Of a DNA stretch of 64,000 nucleotides, positions 10,264 to 20,069 are shown piece by piece. Position numbers and translations under genes: made by a program. The stretch covers positions 62,001 through 126,000 of the forward strand of contig CAIPQN010000090.1 of assembly GCA_903867225.1 (NCBI GenBank), in the 5' to 3' direction. The stretch's first letter is position 1. Each line of letters starts with the position of its first letter. The notes under the pieces were generated by a model, which did not search any database, had not been told where the DNA came from, and worked only from the letters and a program-made list of their open reading frames with translations. Origin of the DNA: an uncultured Pseudomonadota bacterium. GTDB taxonomy: Bacteria > Pseudomonadota > Gammaproteobacteria > Methylococcales > Methylomonadaceae.

Positions 10264-10965
10264 TTATCCATTCTCATGATTCAACTTTGTTTGAGCGCGT
10301 TCTCGTTCCGTTTGAGCAACTTTATCGCGCAAATAAATAGGTTGAGCGAATTCCGCAGCCACACTCAAACCTTGTTGAAAACCATAAACGCCTAGTGTTG
10401 CAATCGTGCTAGATTGCGGTAAAGCATCACTTTCAATTTGAGTGACGAATCCTTCTGTTTTCATTAATAATTCATCGTGATAAACCCGCCAACCAGAACC
10501 AATTCCAATGGCAGATTTTTGTGGAAATTCAATTTGTGAAGCAGGTAAAACCGCTTCTTTGCCAACTAATTCCATAAAACCATCTGAATTTCGTTCATAA
10601 ACGCCCCAAAAAATTTCACCAATTCGGGCATCCATTGCAATAAAAGCAAGTTCGGGTAAAAAATTCTGTGCTAGTGCCGCTAACGTTGAAACTGGGACAA
10701 CGGGTAAATCTGCACCAAATGCCAAACCTTGAATCACGCCCGTTGCAATTCGTAACCCTGTAAATGAACCAGGTCCACAGCCAAATGCAAGTGCGTCAAG
10801 TTGCGATAATGTTAATTCTGCTTCTGCGAGCAAAGACTCAACCATTGGCAACAATAATTTGGTGTGTGTTTTAGGCGCAATTTCAAAGCGTTGAAGAATT
10901 TCTCCGTCGATAAATAATGCGGCAGAACAGGCTTCAGTTGATGTATCAAGGGCGAGTAGTTTCAT
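10264..10965 (-). CDS. tsaB: tRNA threonylcarbamoyladenosine biosynthesis protein TsaB
   Basis: TsaB partners TsaD in adding threonylcarbamoyl to A37 of ANN-decoding tRNAs. The 233-residue product starts MKLLALDTSTEACSAAL and has the ASKHA-like FGCGPGSFTGLRIATG block near residue 63. The open frame extends 25 codons upstream, but those lack family similarity, so ATG 10965 is chosen. A separate Sua5-like YciO is encoded at 26.2 kb, and the tRNA-Thr at 60.3 kb would be a substrate. It lies 53 bases upstream of argS and may share its transcript. Confidence 0.92.
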   Translation of the reverse strand: MKLLALDTSTEACSAALFIDGEILQRFEIAPKTHTKLLLPMVESLLAEAELTLSQLDALAFGCGPGSFTGLRIATGVIQGLAFGADLPVVPVSTLAALAQNFLPELAFIAMDARIGEIFWGVYERNSDGFMELVGKEAVLPASQIEFPQKSAIGIGSGWRVYHDELLMKTEGFVTQIESDALPQSSTIATLGVYGFQQGLSVAAEFAQPIYLRDKVAQTERERAQTKLNHENG

Positions 10966-11024
10966 GAAATTTTTTTGTCTTTGCAATGGTGAATGATTTT
11001 TAATGGTGATAATGCTAAAGCGTC

Positions 11025-11030
11025 TATAAT
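11025..11030 (+). promoter_or_regulatory. Possible -10 element for the giant RTX gene
   Basis: A perfect TATAAT lies 78 bases before the RTX start codon, in the 142-bp spacer that divides it from tsaB. No good -35 box is seen at the expected distance, so this is suggestive only. Confidence 0.35.
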
Positions 11031-11107
11031 TTACGCACAATGTTTATCGACATTAAAAATGTCCTATTTCGATTTTATAACTTTAATTTTTACAGCGAGT
11101 TTTTACG

Positions 11108-14100
11108 ATGATTAAATATTTTTTAGAGGCTACAGATCGCATTCTGACTGTCAATGAGAGCAACGGAAACATCTATGGTGCCGCAGGTACTCAAACACTA
11201 ATGGTTAAATCAGGCGCAACCAATATCAAAGCCGATACAAATATCGAAAATTTTTATTTTGATAGTTCCATTAGTTCTTATAAATTTCAACAATCTGGAA
11301 CCAGCTTACAAGTTTTTGACAATAACAATCAGTTGCTTATTGATCTTGGCGTTAGAGATTCAGCCATTACGCCAACGGGATTGACATTTGCAAATGGCAC
11401 AGTTCAAGCAATTATTTCAGCAGATGCAACTGGAGCGCATATCAAAGTAGGAAGTGTTCTTGTAGACAATAAAACGCCAACCGCGATAGCAAATCTTAAT
11501 AGCGTTGATGTCACAAGCGCGTCTGGTTCTATATTTACTATGACATCCAATTCAATTGGAACGCCAACTGCTGAGGGCAAATCAATTACATTCACGGTAA
11601 CTCCAGTTTTGGTAAGTAAAGCCACAACGTTGAGCATTGACATGAAAGGTCAAGCTTTGAATAGTGTTTTGGCTACCACTACAGCCGATGATTTTGGTTT
11701 TTCAACGCCAATTGTCTTTAATCCAGGTGATACAGCGTCAAAACAAATTACAGTTGTTGTTAATAATGATGGCGTTCCAGAAGGAATGGAAGCTTATAAA
11801 GCGCGATTGGTGGATGAAAATGGCAATGAAAAAAGTACCGTTGTAGGTACCATCATAGATGGTTTACCTGTTCTAAATTTTGCAGCAAATAAGAGTACAG
11901 TTAATGAAGGTGGGGACAGTGTTAATTTTACGGTGACTTCTGACGTGAATGCACCTGCTGGCGGAATTGCTATTCCTTATAGTTTGAATGTTAGTGCAGC
12001 AACAACGGGTGTTTCTACACCTGCAAGTGGCACCATTACAATTCCTGCGGGTTCAAAAGTAGGTGTATTAACACTTCAAACAAAACTCGATGATGGTGTA
12101 GTTAAATCACCTGAAAATGTTGTTGTCACACTTACATCACCTACCAATGCAACACTCAACACAAATACTGCAACAACAACGATTGTCGATACAAGTGTTG
12201 TTATGGAAGCAAACAAATTCTTTTTTACTGGTTCAGCATCCGTAAATGAAGGTGGCAAAGCCGTTTACACCATCAGTCATACACCAATTACAGGGGCATC
12301 TATCACAATTCCATATACCGTTAGTGGTTCTGTTAATAGCAGTGATTACACCACAACCAATCCTTCTCCCATTGTTTTCAATATTGGCGACAGTGTAAAA
12401 ACAATTGAATTTCCCATTACTGCGGATTTAACAGCTGAAGGTAATGAAAAATTTATTGTTACATTGAATCCAGTAAATTTAGTTTCTGACAGCATCGCAG
12501 CAGGACAAAATTCAATCAATACAACCATTATTGATAGCAGTTCTACGAATACATTGTTAAAGCTGACACAGGTTATTGAAACAATTACAGGTTCAGAAGG
12601 TAACGATTTTATTTCTGCTTACATTGATGCAAGTGGGAATTCCGATACATTAAATGCTGGTGATGTAATCAATGCAGGTGGTGGAACAGATGACACATTA
12701 TTTATTACTACCGACGGTGCAGATGTTGGATCATTACCTGCAGTTACTATTTCTGGCGTTGAAATAATAAATATTCACGAAACTGGTGGCGGGGCTGGTA
12801 ACTACAATTTGTCTGGAATTTCTGGGCTTTCGACTGTTGTTAATAATGCTAGTAGCGATGATATAACGTTCAATCTTGCTCCCAGCACAAAACTAATCAT
12901 TCAAGGCAATGCGGTTAGTGCAAACGGAAATACTACATTTAATAATTCCAGTGATTTAACGCTGAAAGATGGTGTTAATGGTGGCAATATCACTCGCACA
13001 GTTACAGGTGTATCAGCATTCACAATCAATTCAGTTGGCTTGTCAGATAACACCGTTGATACGCTTGATTTAGATTCTGCTAATTCACTTACTTCTTTGA
13101 CAATTAACGCATCTAGCGTGTTAACAGCAACCTTATCAAACGATTATGTAGCTGGCACAACAATTACTGTCACGGGAACAGCATCTAAGGTTGATTTATC
13201 TGGTTCTGCTTTGTCATCGGCAATTACAACTGTTAACGCATCTGCTTTTGCAGGTGGTGTTTTAATGCAAGTTAATCAAAGCGATAAAATACCTGACACC
13301 GCATTCACAGGGGGAAGTGGTAATGACACGCTTGATATTGGAAAAGTGTTATACAACACAACGATAAGTATCAATGGCGGCAATGGTATGGATACCTTAA
13401 AAGTTGCTGATCAAAACACATTAAGTCTGAAAACATTTGCCAATATCAGTAATTTTGAACGGTTAGAATTTTATGATGATGACGATGGAAGTGTGGACAG
13501 TTTTGATGTTTCATTGCTAAAAGGTATTTCAACTATTCAACTAGATGCGGATTCAGCAGGTGATGGTTATAGCGTAAATAACTTATCTGCTGACCAAGCA
13601 AAGAATGTCATTATTGCTGGAAATCAAACTGTTGCACCTACGTTTAATATCAATAACGCGCTACTCATTGGTAACATTGATACGTTGGGTTTAACAATTG
13701 ATGCGGGTGAAACAGGAAATGCCGTAACGCTTTCAGGAATCAACGCACCAGGGGTTGAATTGGTTGATGTGAATGCGGTTGATAGTCTTACTGCGACAAG
13801 CCTACTTGGATTGCCTGCATTAGCAATCATGACAATTTCTGGTGGTGGCGACATCAATTTAACGACAGATAAATTACCGCTAAATTTAAACAGTACGATT
13901 GATGCAACCGCTTCCACAGGTATGATTACTGTTAATGCTAGCTTGGCAACTACGAATGGTATGTTAATTAAAGGTAGTTTGCGCCAAGCCAATTTTTTAA
14001 CGGGTTCAGCACAAGCTGATTTATTAACAGGCGGTGCAGGTGCTGATTTACTTAATGGCGGCGATGGTGCCGATACGTTGAATGGTGGTGCCAATGCTGA

Positions 14101-15604
14101 CATTTTAAACGGCGGTGCAGGTAGCGATATTATCAATGGTGGCGCAGGTGCAGATTTAATCAATGGCGGTGCTGGTATTGATACATTAATCGGTGGTAGT
14201 GGTGACGATTTATTTGTTTATGCAACAATGGCAGATTTGTTAGATTCTGTTAGCAAAACTTTAGTCGATAGCATCGCAGGGGGTTCTGGTACAAATAGTT
14301 TGTTATTGGGTACGTCTGGAACAGCTGTTACGATTGCCTTAACTGATATTTGGTCAAGAGCCAGTGGCATTGATTCGCTAATTGGTGTCGCAAATATAAC
14401 AGCAAACACATTAACACTTGGTCAAAGCGCAGAAACTGCGGGCGTTAAGTTAGTTGATTTATCGAGTAATACGGCATTAACAGGCAATGTTATTAATGTA
14501 GGAAGTTTCACCGCAACCAATACGACGTTAATTGGTAGTGCGGTTGGTGCAACTTCGATTGTTGGCGGGGCTGGCAATGACACGATAACAGGTGGTGCAG
14601 GTAGCGACAATATCACAGGCGGCGCAGGTAATGACGTGTTTAATATCACGGGTGGCATTGACACAATCACCGATTTTACGACAGGTGATACGTTAAACGT
14701 ATCTTCTGGTGCAACAGCTAAAATTCTTGCTGTCACAACGGGCGGTGTAATCAATATGAGCGCAAATACTGTCAATAACTTAGGCTCGTTAATTATTGAT
14801 GGTTCAACTGGGGGAACAGCAGCAGAAACTATCACGGGTTCTTCGAGTGCAGATAGCATTACAGGCGGTGGTGGTTCTGACGTAATTACTGGTGGAGCTG
14901 GTATTGATACGATGTCGGGGGGAGCAGGAGCAGATAAATTTGTATTCTCGTCTTTGGTCGATTCAAACGATTTAGACACAACTGCTGGAATAGTTACTGA
15001 TGAAATTGCGGGTTTTGCTTCAGGTGATAGCATTAGTTTCCTAGGTGCTGCTGGTGTTTTAAGTGTTGGTGTAAAACAGGTAAGTACAATTACGATTGCT
15101 GGCTCTGTTGAATCAGGCGAAACAGTGACGGTAACAGGCGTTTCGACAGGAAATGTAACAGTAACAACAGCGGCGGATGCCGCAGGCACAGCGACAGCTT
15201 TAATGACTGCAATCAATTCAGCAACGGGGGCAACTGTAACGGCGACATCATCAGCAGGTATTGTGACATTAACAGCTAAATTAGCTGGAACAGCATTTAC
15301 AGCTGCAACCAGTGTCGCCAATGGAGCGAGTGCAACACCAGCTGTTGGTACATCAGCGGTAGTCGCTACAACAACACCAAATACACCCGAAACAGGTAAT
15401 TTTGTTAAAGTATCTGTGGCTGCCGCCAGTTTATCAGCATTATTAACAGCGGCTGATACAGCACTTAATGGCACGATTGACTATTATTTTGGTGTTGTGG
15501 GAGCAGATGGTTATCTTGTCACGGATTCTGATGGCATTGGTTACACAGATGTTATTAAATTCACTGGCGCGACTGGTCTTCTTCCAGCAGACATCACAAT
15601 TTAA
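11108..15604 (+). CDS. Giant RTX / Calx-beta surface protein (S-layer- or adhesin-like)
   Basis: This 1498-residue acidic protein is rich in Thr, Ser, Gly, Asn and Asp with almost no Cys, typical of type I secreted or surface-layer proteins. It has no N-terminal signal peptide. The N-terminal module (1-120) contains a beta-rich IENFYFDSS-type motif also seen in RTX surface proteins. Three Calx-beta-like repeats follow at about 148-250, 254-360 and 365-477, each with NEGG or AEG and a closing TIxD turn. A long beta-strand repeat region (about 490-960) contains FERLEFYDDDDGSVDSF, reminiscent of S-layer proteins. Three blocks of calcium-binding nonapeptides follow at about 966-1036, 1151-1178 and 1245-1276. 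The C-terminal 75 residues (DGYLVTDSDGIGYTDVIKFTG) resemble the terminal domain of RTX-associated surface proteins and may hold the secretion signal. No type I secretion genes are in the window. Confidence 0.85.
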   Translation: MIKYFLEATDRILTVNESNGNIYGAAGTQTLMVKSGATNIKADTNIENFYFDSSISSYKFQQSGTSLQVFDNNNQLLIDLGVRDSAITPTGLTFANGTVQAIISADATGAHIKVGSVLVDNKTPTAIANLNSVDVTSASGSIFTMTSNSIGTPTAEGKSITFTVTPVLVSKATTLSIDMKGQALNSVLATTTADDFGFSTPIVFNPGDTASKQITVVVNNDGVPEGMEAYKARLVDENGNEKSTVVGTIIDGLPVLNFAANKSTVNEGGDSVNFTVTSDVNAPAGGIAIPYSLNVSAATTGVSTPASGTITIPAGSKVGVLTLQTKLDDGVVKSPENVVVTLTSPTNATLNTNTATTTIVDTSVVMEANKFFFTGSASVNEGGKAVYTISHTPITGASITIPYTVSGSVNSSDYTTTNPSPIVFNIGDSVKTIEFPITADLTAEGNEKFIVTLNPVNLVSDSIAAGQNSINTTIIDSSSTNTLLKLTQVIETITGSEGNDFISAYIDASGNSDTLNAGDVINAGGGTDDTLFITTDGADVGSLPAVTISGVEIINIHETGGGAGNYNLSGISGLSTVVNNASSDDITFNLAPSTKLIIQGNAVSANGNTTFNNSSDLTLKDGVNGGNITRTVTGVSAFTINSVGLSDNTVDTLDLDSANSLTSLTINASSVLTATLSNDYVAGTTITVTGTASKVDLSGSALSSAITTVNASAFAGGVLMQVNQSDKIPDTAFTGGSGNDTLDIGKVLYNTTISINGGNGMDTLKVADQNTLSLKTFANISNFERLEFYDDDDGSVDSFDVSLLKGISTIQLDADSAGDGYSVNNLSADQAKNVIIAGNQTVAPTFNINNALLIGNIDTLGLTIDAGETGNAVTLSGINAPGVELVDVNAVDSLTATSLLGLPALAIMTISGGGDINLTTDKLPLNLNSTIDATASTGMITVNASLATTNGMLIKGSLRQANFLTGSAQADLLTGGAGADLLNGGDGADTLNGGANADILNGGAGSDIINGGAGADLINGGAGIDTLIGGSGDDLFVYATMADLLDSVSKTLVDSIAGGSGTNSLLLGTSGTAVTIALTDIWSRASGIDSLIGVANITANTLTLGQSAETAGVKLVDLSSNTALTGNVINVGSFTATNTTLIGSAVGATSIVGGAGNDTITGGAGSDNITGGAGNDVFNITGGIDTITDFTTGDTLNVSSGATAKILAVTTGGVINMSANTVNNLGSLIIDGSTGGTAAETITGSSSADSITGGGGSDVITGGAGIDTMSGGAGADKFVFSSLVDSNDLDTTAGIVTDEIAGFASGDSISFLGAAGVLSVGVKQVSTITIAGSVESGETVTVTGVSTGNVTVTTAADAAGTATALMTAINSATGATVTATSSAGIVTLTAKLAGTAFTAATSVANGASATPAVGTSAVVATTTPNTPETGNFVKVSVAAASLSALLTAADTALNGTIDYYFGVVGADGYLVTDSDGIGYTDVIKFTGATGLLPADITI
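14005..14215 (+). repeat. In-frame 27-bp RTX nonapeptide repeats
   Basis: Seven consecutive degenerate 27-bp units encode GGxGxDxLx nonapeptides, from GGAGADLLN to GGSGDDLFV. Each pair of turns binds calcium in a parallel beta-roll. Two shorter blocks of three units occur at about 14560-14640 and 14860-14940. The DNA units differ mainly at third positions and are AT-shifted like their neighbours. Confidence 0.9.
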
Positions 15605-15630
15605 AAATTCTTTGTTTTTATAAAAGATGC

Positions 15631-15676
15631 GATGTGGGTTTGTTGATTTATATGCTGACCCACATCAAAATTTTTT
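15631..15676 (+). terminator. Terminator of the giant RTX gene, overlapping the pqiC end
   Basis: GATGTGGGT at 15631-15639 pairs perfectly with ACCCACATC at 15658-15666 and is followed by a six-T run. The 3' arm encodes the last residues of the convergent pqiC gene, so the hairpin sits inside its coding end. Confidence 0.75.
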
Positions 15677-16223
15677 CGCTTAGTTGTGCCAACAAAGTAT
15701 TCAAACCCATTACCGCTGTCGCATAATTTTCATCAACTAACGGCTGAGATAATTCAATCGAACCATGCTTCAAAATGGTGTGTGTTTTTTCATTTAAAAA
15801 TGTCCAATCCACCGAAAGCGAAATCGTTTTTCCCAACACAATATCTAACTGCGTCACGTCAATTACTAATCGGTAATCAACCATTCCCAGCAAACTCCAC
15901 GGATAAGATTTAAACCAAAAATTTGCTTGTTGAGAAGCTAGATTTTTCGCTAAAACTTCGGTCATATTTTGTTTTAATAATGCCGCCCATTGATGTTGTT
16001 CTGCGAAATGTAACGCTCCGTTTATATCGCGTGTCACAATTTGTTTCCGTTCTAACGCGCTAGGCAAACTAATTTGTGCGATACCAATCAATGGTTTCAA
16101 CGTTTCCCCTTTTTGAAGGGAGACAGGGGGGATATATTTTGCTTCCAAGCTATAAAACTGAGTGGTTGGCGCGGTAGCACAACCTTGCAAAAGCAATAAA
16201 CCAGCTAAAACTAATTTTTTCAT
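15648..16223 (-). CDS. pqiC: PqiC-type ABC-transport auxiliary lipoprotein
   Basis: PqiC is an outer-membrane lipoprotein that receives the tube formed by PqiB in a Pqi/Mla-type lipid-transport bridge. The 191-residue product has a lipobox LLLQGC with the lipidated cysteine near residue 15, then TQFYSLE, the usual start of the PqiC/YmbA domain. Its ATG overlaps the pqiB stop by four bases, so translation is coupled. It ends tail-to-tail with the giant RTX gene, 43 bases apart. Confidence 0.88.
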   Translation of the reverse strand: MKKLVLAGLLLLQGCATAPTTQFYSLEAKYIPPVSLQKGETLKPLIGIAQISLPSALERKQIVTRDINGALHFAEQHQWAALLKQNMTEVLAKNLASQQANFWFKSYPWSLLGMVDYRLVIDVTQLDIVLGKTISLSVDWTFLNEKTHTILKHGSIELSQPLVDENYATAVMGLNTLLAQLSEKILMWVSI

Positions 16224-17812
16224 TTTTCACCTTCTTCACTTTTACCACGCACCACAGATTCTGGATGTTGTGCCAAATAATCTGTGAGTTGTTTTACTGA
16301 ACCCGCCGCTTGAGTCAATTCTTGCAACAACTGTTCAAGTTGATGATGTGTTGTCGCGCCTGCTTCAAAATTACTCAAGGCTTTTTGTGCTGTATTCAAA
16401 GTTTTATCAGCGGTTCCCATCGTTCCTTGAACCGAGTTTAATGTAGCTGTTGCGGCTGTTGTGGTGCCTTGCAAACCGCGTAACGTTCTATTGATTTCTT
16501 CTGTCAAATTATCGAGTGGCAATTTTGCAATTTTATCCATAATGATGTTTGCGGAATGGGTAAATTGATCAAGCGAACTCGCAGTGGTAGGAAATTCAGC
16601 ATATAAACCGTGTTTTGGATTGAGCATAATTTTACTTTTTGGATGAAAATCCAAATCGACTAACAATTGTCCAGTCAATAAGCTACCTGTTTGTAATTGA
16701 GCGCGTAAGCCTTTTTCAATCAATTGCGAAACCATATTTTCTGGTGAAATTTTTACATCAGGATGAACTTCTTTAATTCGTTCTGGTTGCAATTCGACAA
16801 TCACGGGAATCCGAATTTCAGCGGTTTTTTCATCTAATTCCAAATTTATACTTAACACTTTTCCAACAGGATAACCGCGTAATTGAACGGGTGCGCCTTC
16901 CGTCAAACCTCGTACTGAACCGTTAAAATACATCACATAATGCAATGTGTTGGTGTAAGTAATTTGGGTTGAAGCGTCATAAGTGTCGAATAACGGATAA
17001 AGTGTGTTTTCAGGTTGAATGGAGTCAATTCCATCGTCGGCAGAAGCACGAAATGCAATGCCGCCACTTAACAATGAAATCAAAGGTCCTGTGCGAACCT
17101 TGAAACCATCTGCGCTTGCTGACAAATCCACGCCGCTATCAATCCAAAAGCGTGTATTTTTACGAATAAATTGGTCATAAGGTTTGTTGATAAAAATCGT
17201 CAACCGAATTGCGTTGGCGGCTGCGGAAAGTTCGTGCGTTAAAACCTGCCCAACATTTATACCGTGGAAATTAATCGGTGTTCCTGTTCGCATCGAACCG
17301 AGGTTGTTGGTTTCTAAAATAAACTCTTTGCCTTCGGCATTTGTTTTTAATGGCGGCGGATTATTTAAGCCAATAAAGTCGTGTTTATGCTCGCCATTGC
17401 TGGGTTTGAGTTCGATATACGCCCCAGAAAGTAACGTGCCTAATCCCGAAATTCCGCCTAATCCAACTTGGGGACGCACCACCCAAAATTGAGTATTTTC
17501 TTTTAAGTATTCACTCGAACTATTGTTCATTTGTGCGGTGACAACAATTGTTTTTAAATCGTTATTGATGTTTATTGCGGTAACTTTGCCGATTTCAACG
17601 TCGAGATATTTGATTTTAGTTTTATCAATTTCTAAACCTTCGGCTGTTGGGAAACTAATCGTAATTACTTCACCTTTTTCAGAAAATGATTTGTAAATTA
17701 ACCAGCTACTTACTAGAACAGCAATCAAAGGCAAAAACCAAATTAACGATAATTCAGATTTTTTGTTAAGCGTGACTTCGTCGGCTTCGTAGGTTTCGTT
17801 TAAATCAGTCAT
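16220..17812 (-). CDS. pqiB: PqiB-type MCE protein of an intermembrane lipid transport system
   Basis: PqiB forms stacked MCE rings with a long helical needle across the periplasm. The 530-residue product (E. coli has 546) has one membrane helix at about 23-41 (LSLIWFLPLIAVLVSSWLIY). Three MCE domains follow, starting near 46, 160 and 285. A C-terminal coiled-coil tail (about 415-510) is rich in Thr, Leu and Gln, as expected of the needle. It overlaps pqiC and the GT41 gene by four bases on either side. The partner PqiA proteins are encoded in the same operon but four toxin-antitoxin genes and a glycosyltransferase gene upstream, which is unusual. Confidence 0.9.
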   Translation of the reverse strand: MTDLNETYEADEVTLNKKSELSLIWFLPLIAVLVSSWLIYKSFSEKGEVITISFPTAEGLEIDKTKIKYLDVEIGKVTAININNDLKTIVVTAQMNNSSSEYLKENTQFWVVRPQVGLGGISGLGTLLSGAYIELKPSNGEHKHDFIGLNNPPPLKTNAEGKEFILETNNLGSMRTGTPINFHGINVGQVLTHELSAAANAIRLTIFINKPYDQFIRKNTRFWIDSGVDLSASADGFKVRTGPLISLLSGGIAFRASADDGIDSIQPENTLYPLFDTYDASTQITYTNTLHYVMYFNGSVRGLTEGAPVQLRGYPVGKVLSINLELDEKTAEIRIPVIVELQPERIKEVHPDVKISPENMVSQLIEKGLRAQLQTGSLLTGQLLVDLDFHPKSKIMLNPKHGLYAEFPTTASSLDQFTHSANIIMDKIAKLPLDNLTEEINRTLRGLQGTTTAATATLNSVQGTMGTADKTLNTAQKALSNFEAGATTHHQLEQLLQELTQAAGSVKQLTDYLAQHPESVVRGKSEEGEK

Positions 17813-19875
17813 AAGTTTGCGTCAGTGATAAATTCACAATCAACAGATTTCGTTTCAAATTCCAAAACCACCGCCTTCCGTTCACCTAACAATTCTTGCG
17901 CCCAAATCGTCTGATAAAGTCGTTCCAAATCACGGGCGAATTTTTGCGTGTCGAACAATGGGGTAGTTTGTTTTTGAACTGCGATTTTTTGTTTTATCGC
18001 CGCTAATTTTTCAGGATTTTGTGCCAAATTTAACGCCACGTTGAAATAATCTTTATCGTTATCGGTCACAAGTTCAGCTAAATCCATCGTTCGCAAAATA
18101 CTCGCCGCCACTCGACTAGCAAAGGTTTCGCCCATTTTTGTTACTAACGGAACACCTGCCCAAAGAGCGTCTGATGCTGTTGTATGTGAAGTATAAGGAA
18201 ATGTATCAACCGCTAAATCGACAAGTTGCAAGCGTCCAAGATGTTCAGTTTGTGCCATTTTCGGCGCAAAAATCAAACGCGAAGAATCCACGCCTCGCGC
18301 AGTCATTTCACGTCGCAAATTTTCTTGTGCAACTTCGTGCGGTTCAAGTATCCACAACACACTATTTGGCGCAGCCTCCAGCAATCGACACCAAATATCA
18401 AACATTTCTGGCGTAATTTTGTAGGCTTGATTGAATGTTGCAAACACAAAACCCGTTTCTGGCAAACCAGCTTCTTTGCGAGTTGGACACGCACCAATTG
18501 GACGAGTGTTATCGTTTGGCTGGTAGCAATGCGGCATCAATGCAAGCGTTTCACTGAAATGTTCGGCGTGTTCAAGTGGCGTAACGGTAGGGTCGCCAAT
18601 GATGTAATCCGCCAATCGTTCATGACCTAATGTTGCAGGATAACCCAGCCAACTTACCACAATCGGTGCAGGTCGCAAGGCTTGAATGCCTAACCGAGAA
18701 TCTTCGGTGTAGCCTTTCAAATCGACCAAAATATCAATTTCATCGGCAACAATTTGTTGAGCAATTTCTTCATCGGATAATTCTCGAACATGACGAAAAA
18801 CTTCACAGGCTTTTTCAACGCGAGAACGAAAATCGTCTTTTGGGTCAACACCGTAGGAATACAAATAAATGTCAAAATTTTCAGTGTTTCGATTTTCTAA
18901 AATACCAGCCATCAAATAAACTGTCGCGTGTGAGTGAAAGTCTGCTGATAGGTAGCCGATTCGGAGTTTTTGGTGGCGATTTTCAGAATGTATTATTTTG
19001 ACCTTTTCATGCAATAGACGTGTATATCGTTTAAGCCCAAAAGCTAAATTTGCTTGTTTTAAATTTAATGGGTTGAAAGCTGAAAGTGAGAGTAACGGAA
19101 ACGGAGTGCAACTATATAAAAAATCAATATCAGTAAAAGACGAAAGTAGTATTTCGACTTGTTGTTGAAGATTTGACCAATCACATAATAGATTGCTAGT
19201 AAAAATAGCTGAGTTAAGCAAATTTGAAAAATTTGCATCTAACTTCAAAGCTAATTGGTAATGTTCATTAGCTTCTTTAAATCTTCTTTGCTGTGTAAAA
19301 ATATCGCCTAAATTCTTATGAGCTTCAACTAAATTTGGGTTTAGTGAAAGAGCTAAAGAATAATGTTTTTCAGCCGCGCTAAAGTTTTCTTGCTGTTTTA
19401 GAACAGCGGCTAAATTGTTATGTGCTTCAACAAATTTTGAATTGATTTCTAATGCTAATCGATAACTTTTTTCTACTTCCTCAAAAAGTTCTTTTTTTTG
19501 TAATAAATTTCCCAGATTGTAGTGAACACCTTGAGTATTACATCCCAAATTTATGGCATTCTGATAATATTCTTTAGCTTCATCAAAATTTCCTTTTTTA
19601 GCTAAATAAGCCCCTAAATTAAAGTGAAGACTTTCATCGTATGGATTTAAAGATATAGCCATTTTCCCAGCTTCAATGGCTATATCAAAATTATCTAATT
19701 TATACGAAGAAATTCCAAGAATAGTCCAAGCCAACCCATGTAGAGGATACTTTTGCACAAAATTTTTAGCAAAAGTCACGGCTTCAACAAACAAACCTTG
19801 ATTATAAAGATTAAGTAATTGCTGTTGTTCTTCGATTGTTGGTGTAACTGTTTTTTTTATCGTTTTATTTTTCAT
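17809..19875 (-). CDS. TPR-GT41 protein, O-GlcNAc-transferase (SPINDLY/OGT) family
   Basis: GT41 enzymes transfer GlcNAc or other sugars to Ser, Thr or Asn of cytosolic proteins. The 688-residue product starts with about seven tetratricopeptide repeats (residues 10-250), recognisable by repeated NLGxxL, AxxxYxxALxLNPN and AHxNLG motifs. The catalytic half (about 290-670) contains FHSHATVYLMAGI, APIVVSWLGYPATLGHERLADYI, FNQAYKITPEMFDIW (the lysine region that contacts UDP in OGT) and DTFPYTSHTTASDALWAGVPL. No signal or membrane segment is seen, so it is cytosolic. It overlaps hicA and pqiB by four bases each. The acceptor protein is unknown. Confidence 0.9.
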   Translation of the reverse strand: MKNKTIKKTVTPTIEEQQQLLNLYNQGLFVEAVTFAKNFVQKYPLHGLAWTILGISSYKLDNFDIAIEAGKMAISLNPYDESLHFNLGAYLAKKGNFDEAKEYYQNAINLGCNTQGVHYNLGNLLQKKELFEEVEKSYRLALEINSKFVEAHNNLAAVLKQQENFSAAEKHYSLALSLNPNLVEAHKNLGDIFTQQRRFKEANEHYQLALKLDANFSNLLNSAIFTSNLLCDWSNLQQQVEILLSSFTDIDFLYSCTPFPLLSLSAFNPLNLKQANLAFGLKRYTRLLHEKVKIIHSENRHQKLRIGYLSADFHSHATVYLMAGILENRNTENFDIYLYSYGVDPKDDFRSRVEKACEVFRHVRELSDEEIAQQIVADEIDILVDLKGYTEDSRLGIQALRPAPIVVSWLGYPATLGHERLADYIIGDPTVTPLEHAEHFSETLALMPHCYQPNDNTRPIGACPTRKEAGLPETGFVFATFNQAYKITPEMFDIWCRLLEAAPNSVLWILEPHEVAQENLRREMTARGVDSSRLIFAPKMAQTEHLGRLQLVDLAVDTFPYTSHTTASDALWAGVPLVTKMGETFASRVAASILRTMDLAELVTDNDKDYFNVALNLAQNPEKLAAIKQKIAVQKQTTPLFDTQKFARDLERLYQTIWAQELLGERKAVVLEFETKSVDCEFITDANL

Positions 19876-20069
19876 AGTTTTTCGTTAATTCCCGCTTGTT
19901 TAAGAATGGCGTTAGCGGTTGGTTTTGAATTTATCGTGAACGGAACGCTGAAATTTTTTTGGCTGAGTGGACTTTGCCAAATCTCGTGACTACCTTTGCC
20001 TTGTCGCATAAACACACAACCATTTCGTTTCAAAATTTTCACCAATTCTGGATAAAGTGAAGAAGTCAT
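19872..20069 (-). CDS. hicA: HicA-family toxin (mRNA interferase)
   Basis: HicA toxins are small double-stranded-RNA-binding-fold RNases that cleave mRNA. The 65-residue product has the family layout: ELVKILKRNGCVFMRQGKGSHEIW, with the catalytic-type histidine at residue 28 in GSH, then VPFTINSKPTANAILKQAGI. Its ATG overlaps the upstream antitoxin stop by four bases, and its own stop overlaps the GT41 start. Antitoxin-first order is the reverse of the E. coli hicAB order. Confidence 0.85.
   Translation of the reverse strand: MTSSLYPELVKILKRNGCVFMRQGKGSHEIWQSPLSQKNFSVPFTINSKPTANAILKQAGINEKL

Noticed and set aside
14422-15474. A 350-codon open frame on the minus strand inside the giant RTX gene
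   Set aside because: It is antisense to the Thr/Ala-rich repeats and consists of Ala/Val/Pro runs, a compositional shadow of the plus-strand gene. Other long minus-strand frames at 13624-14163 and 11404-11643 have the same origin.
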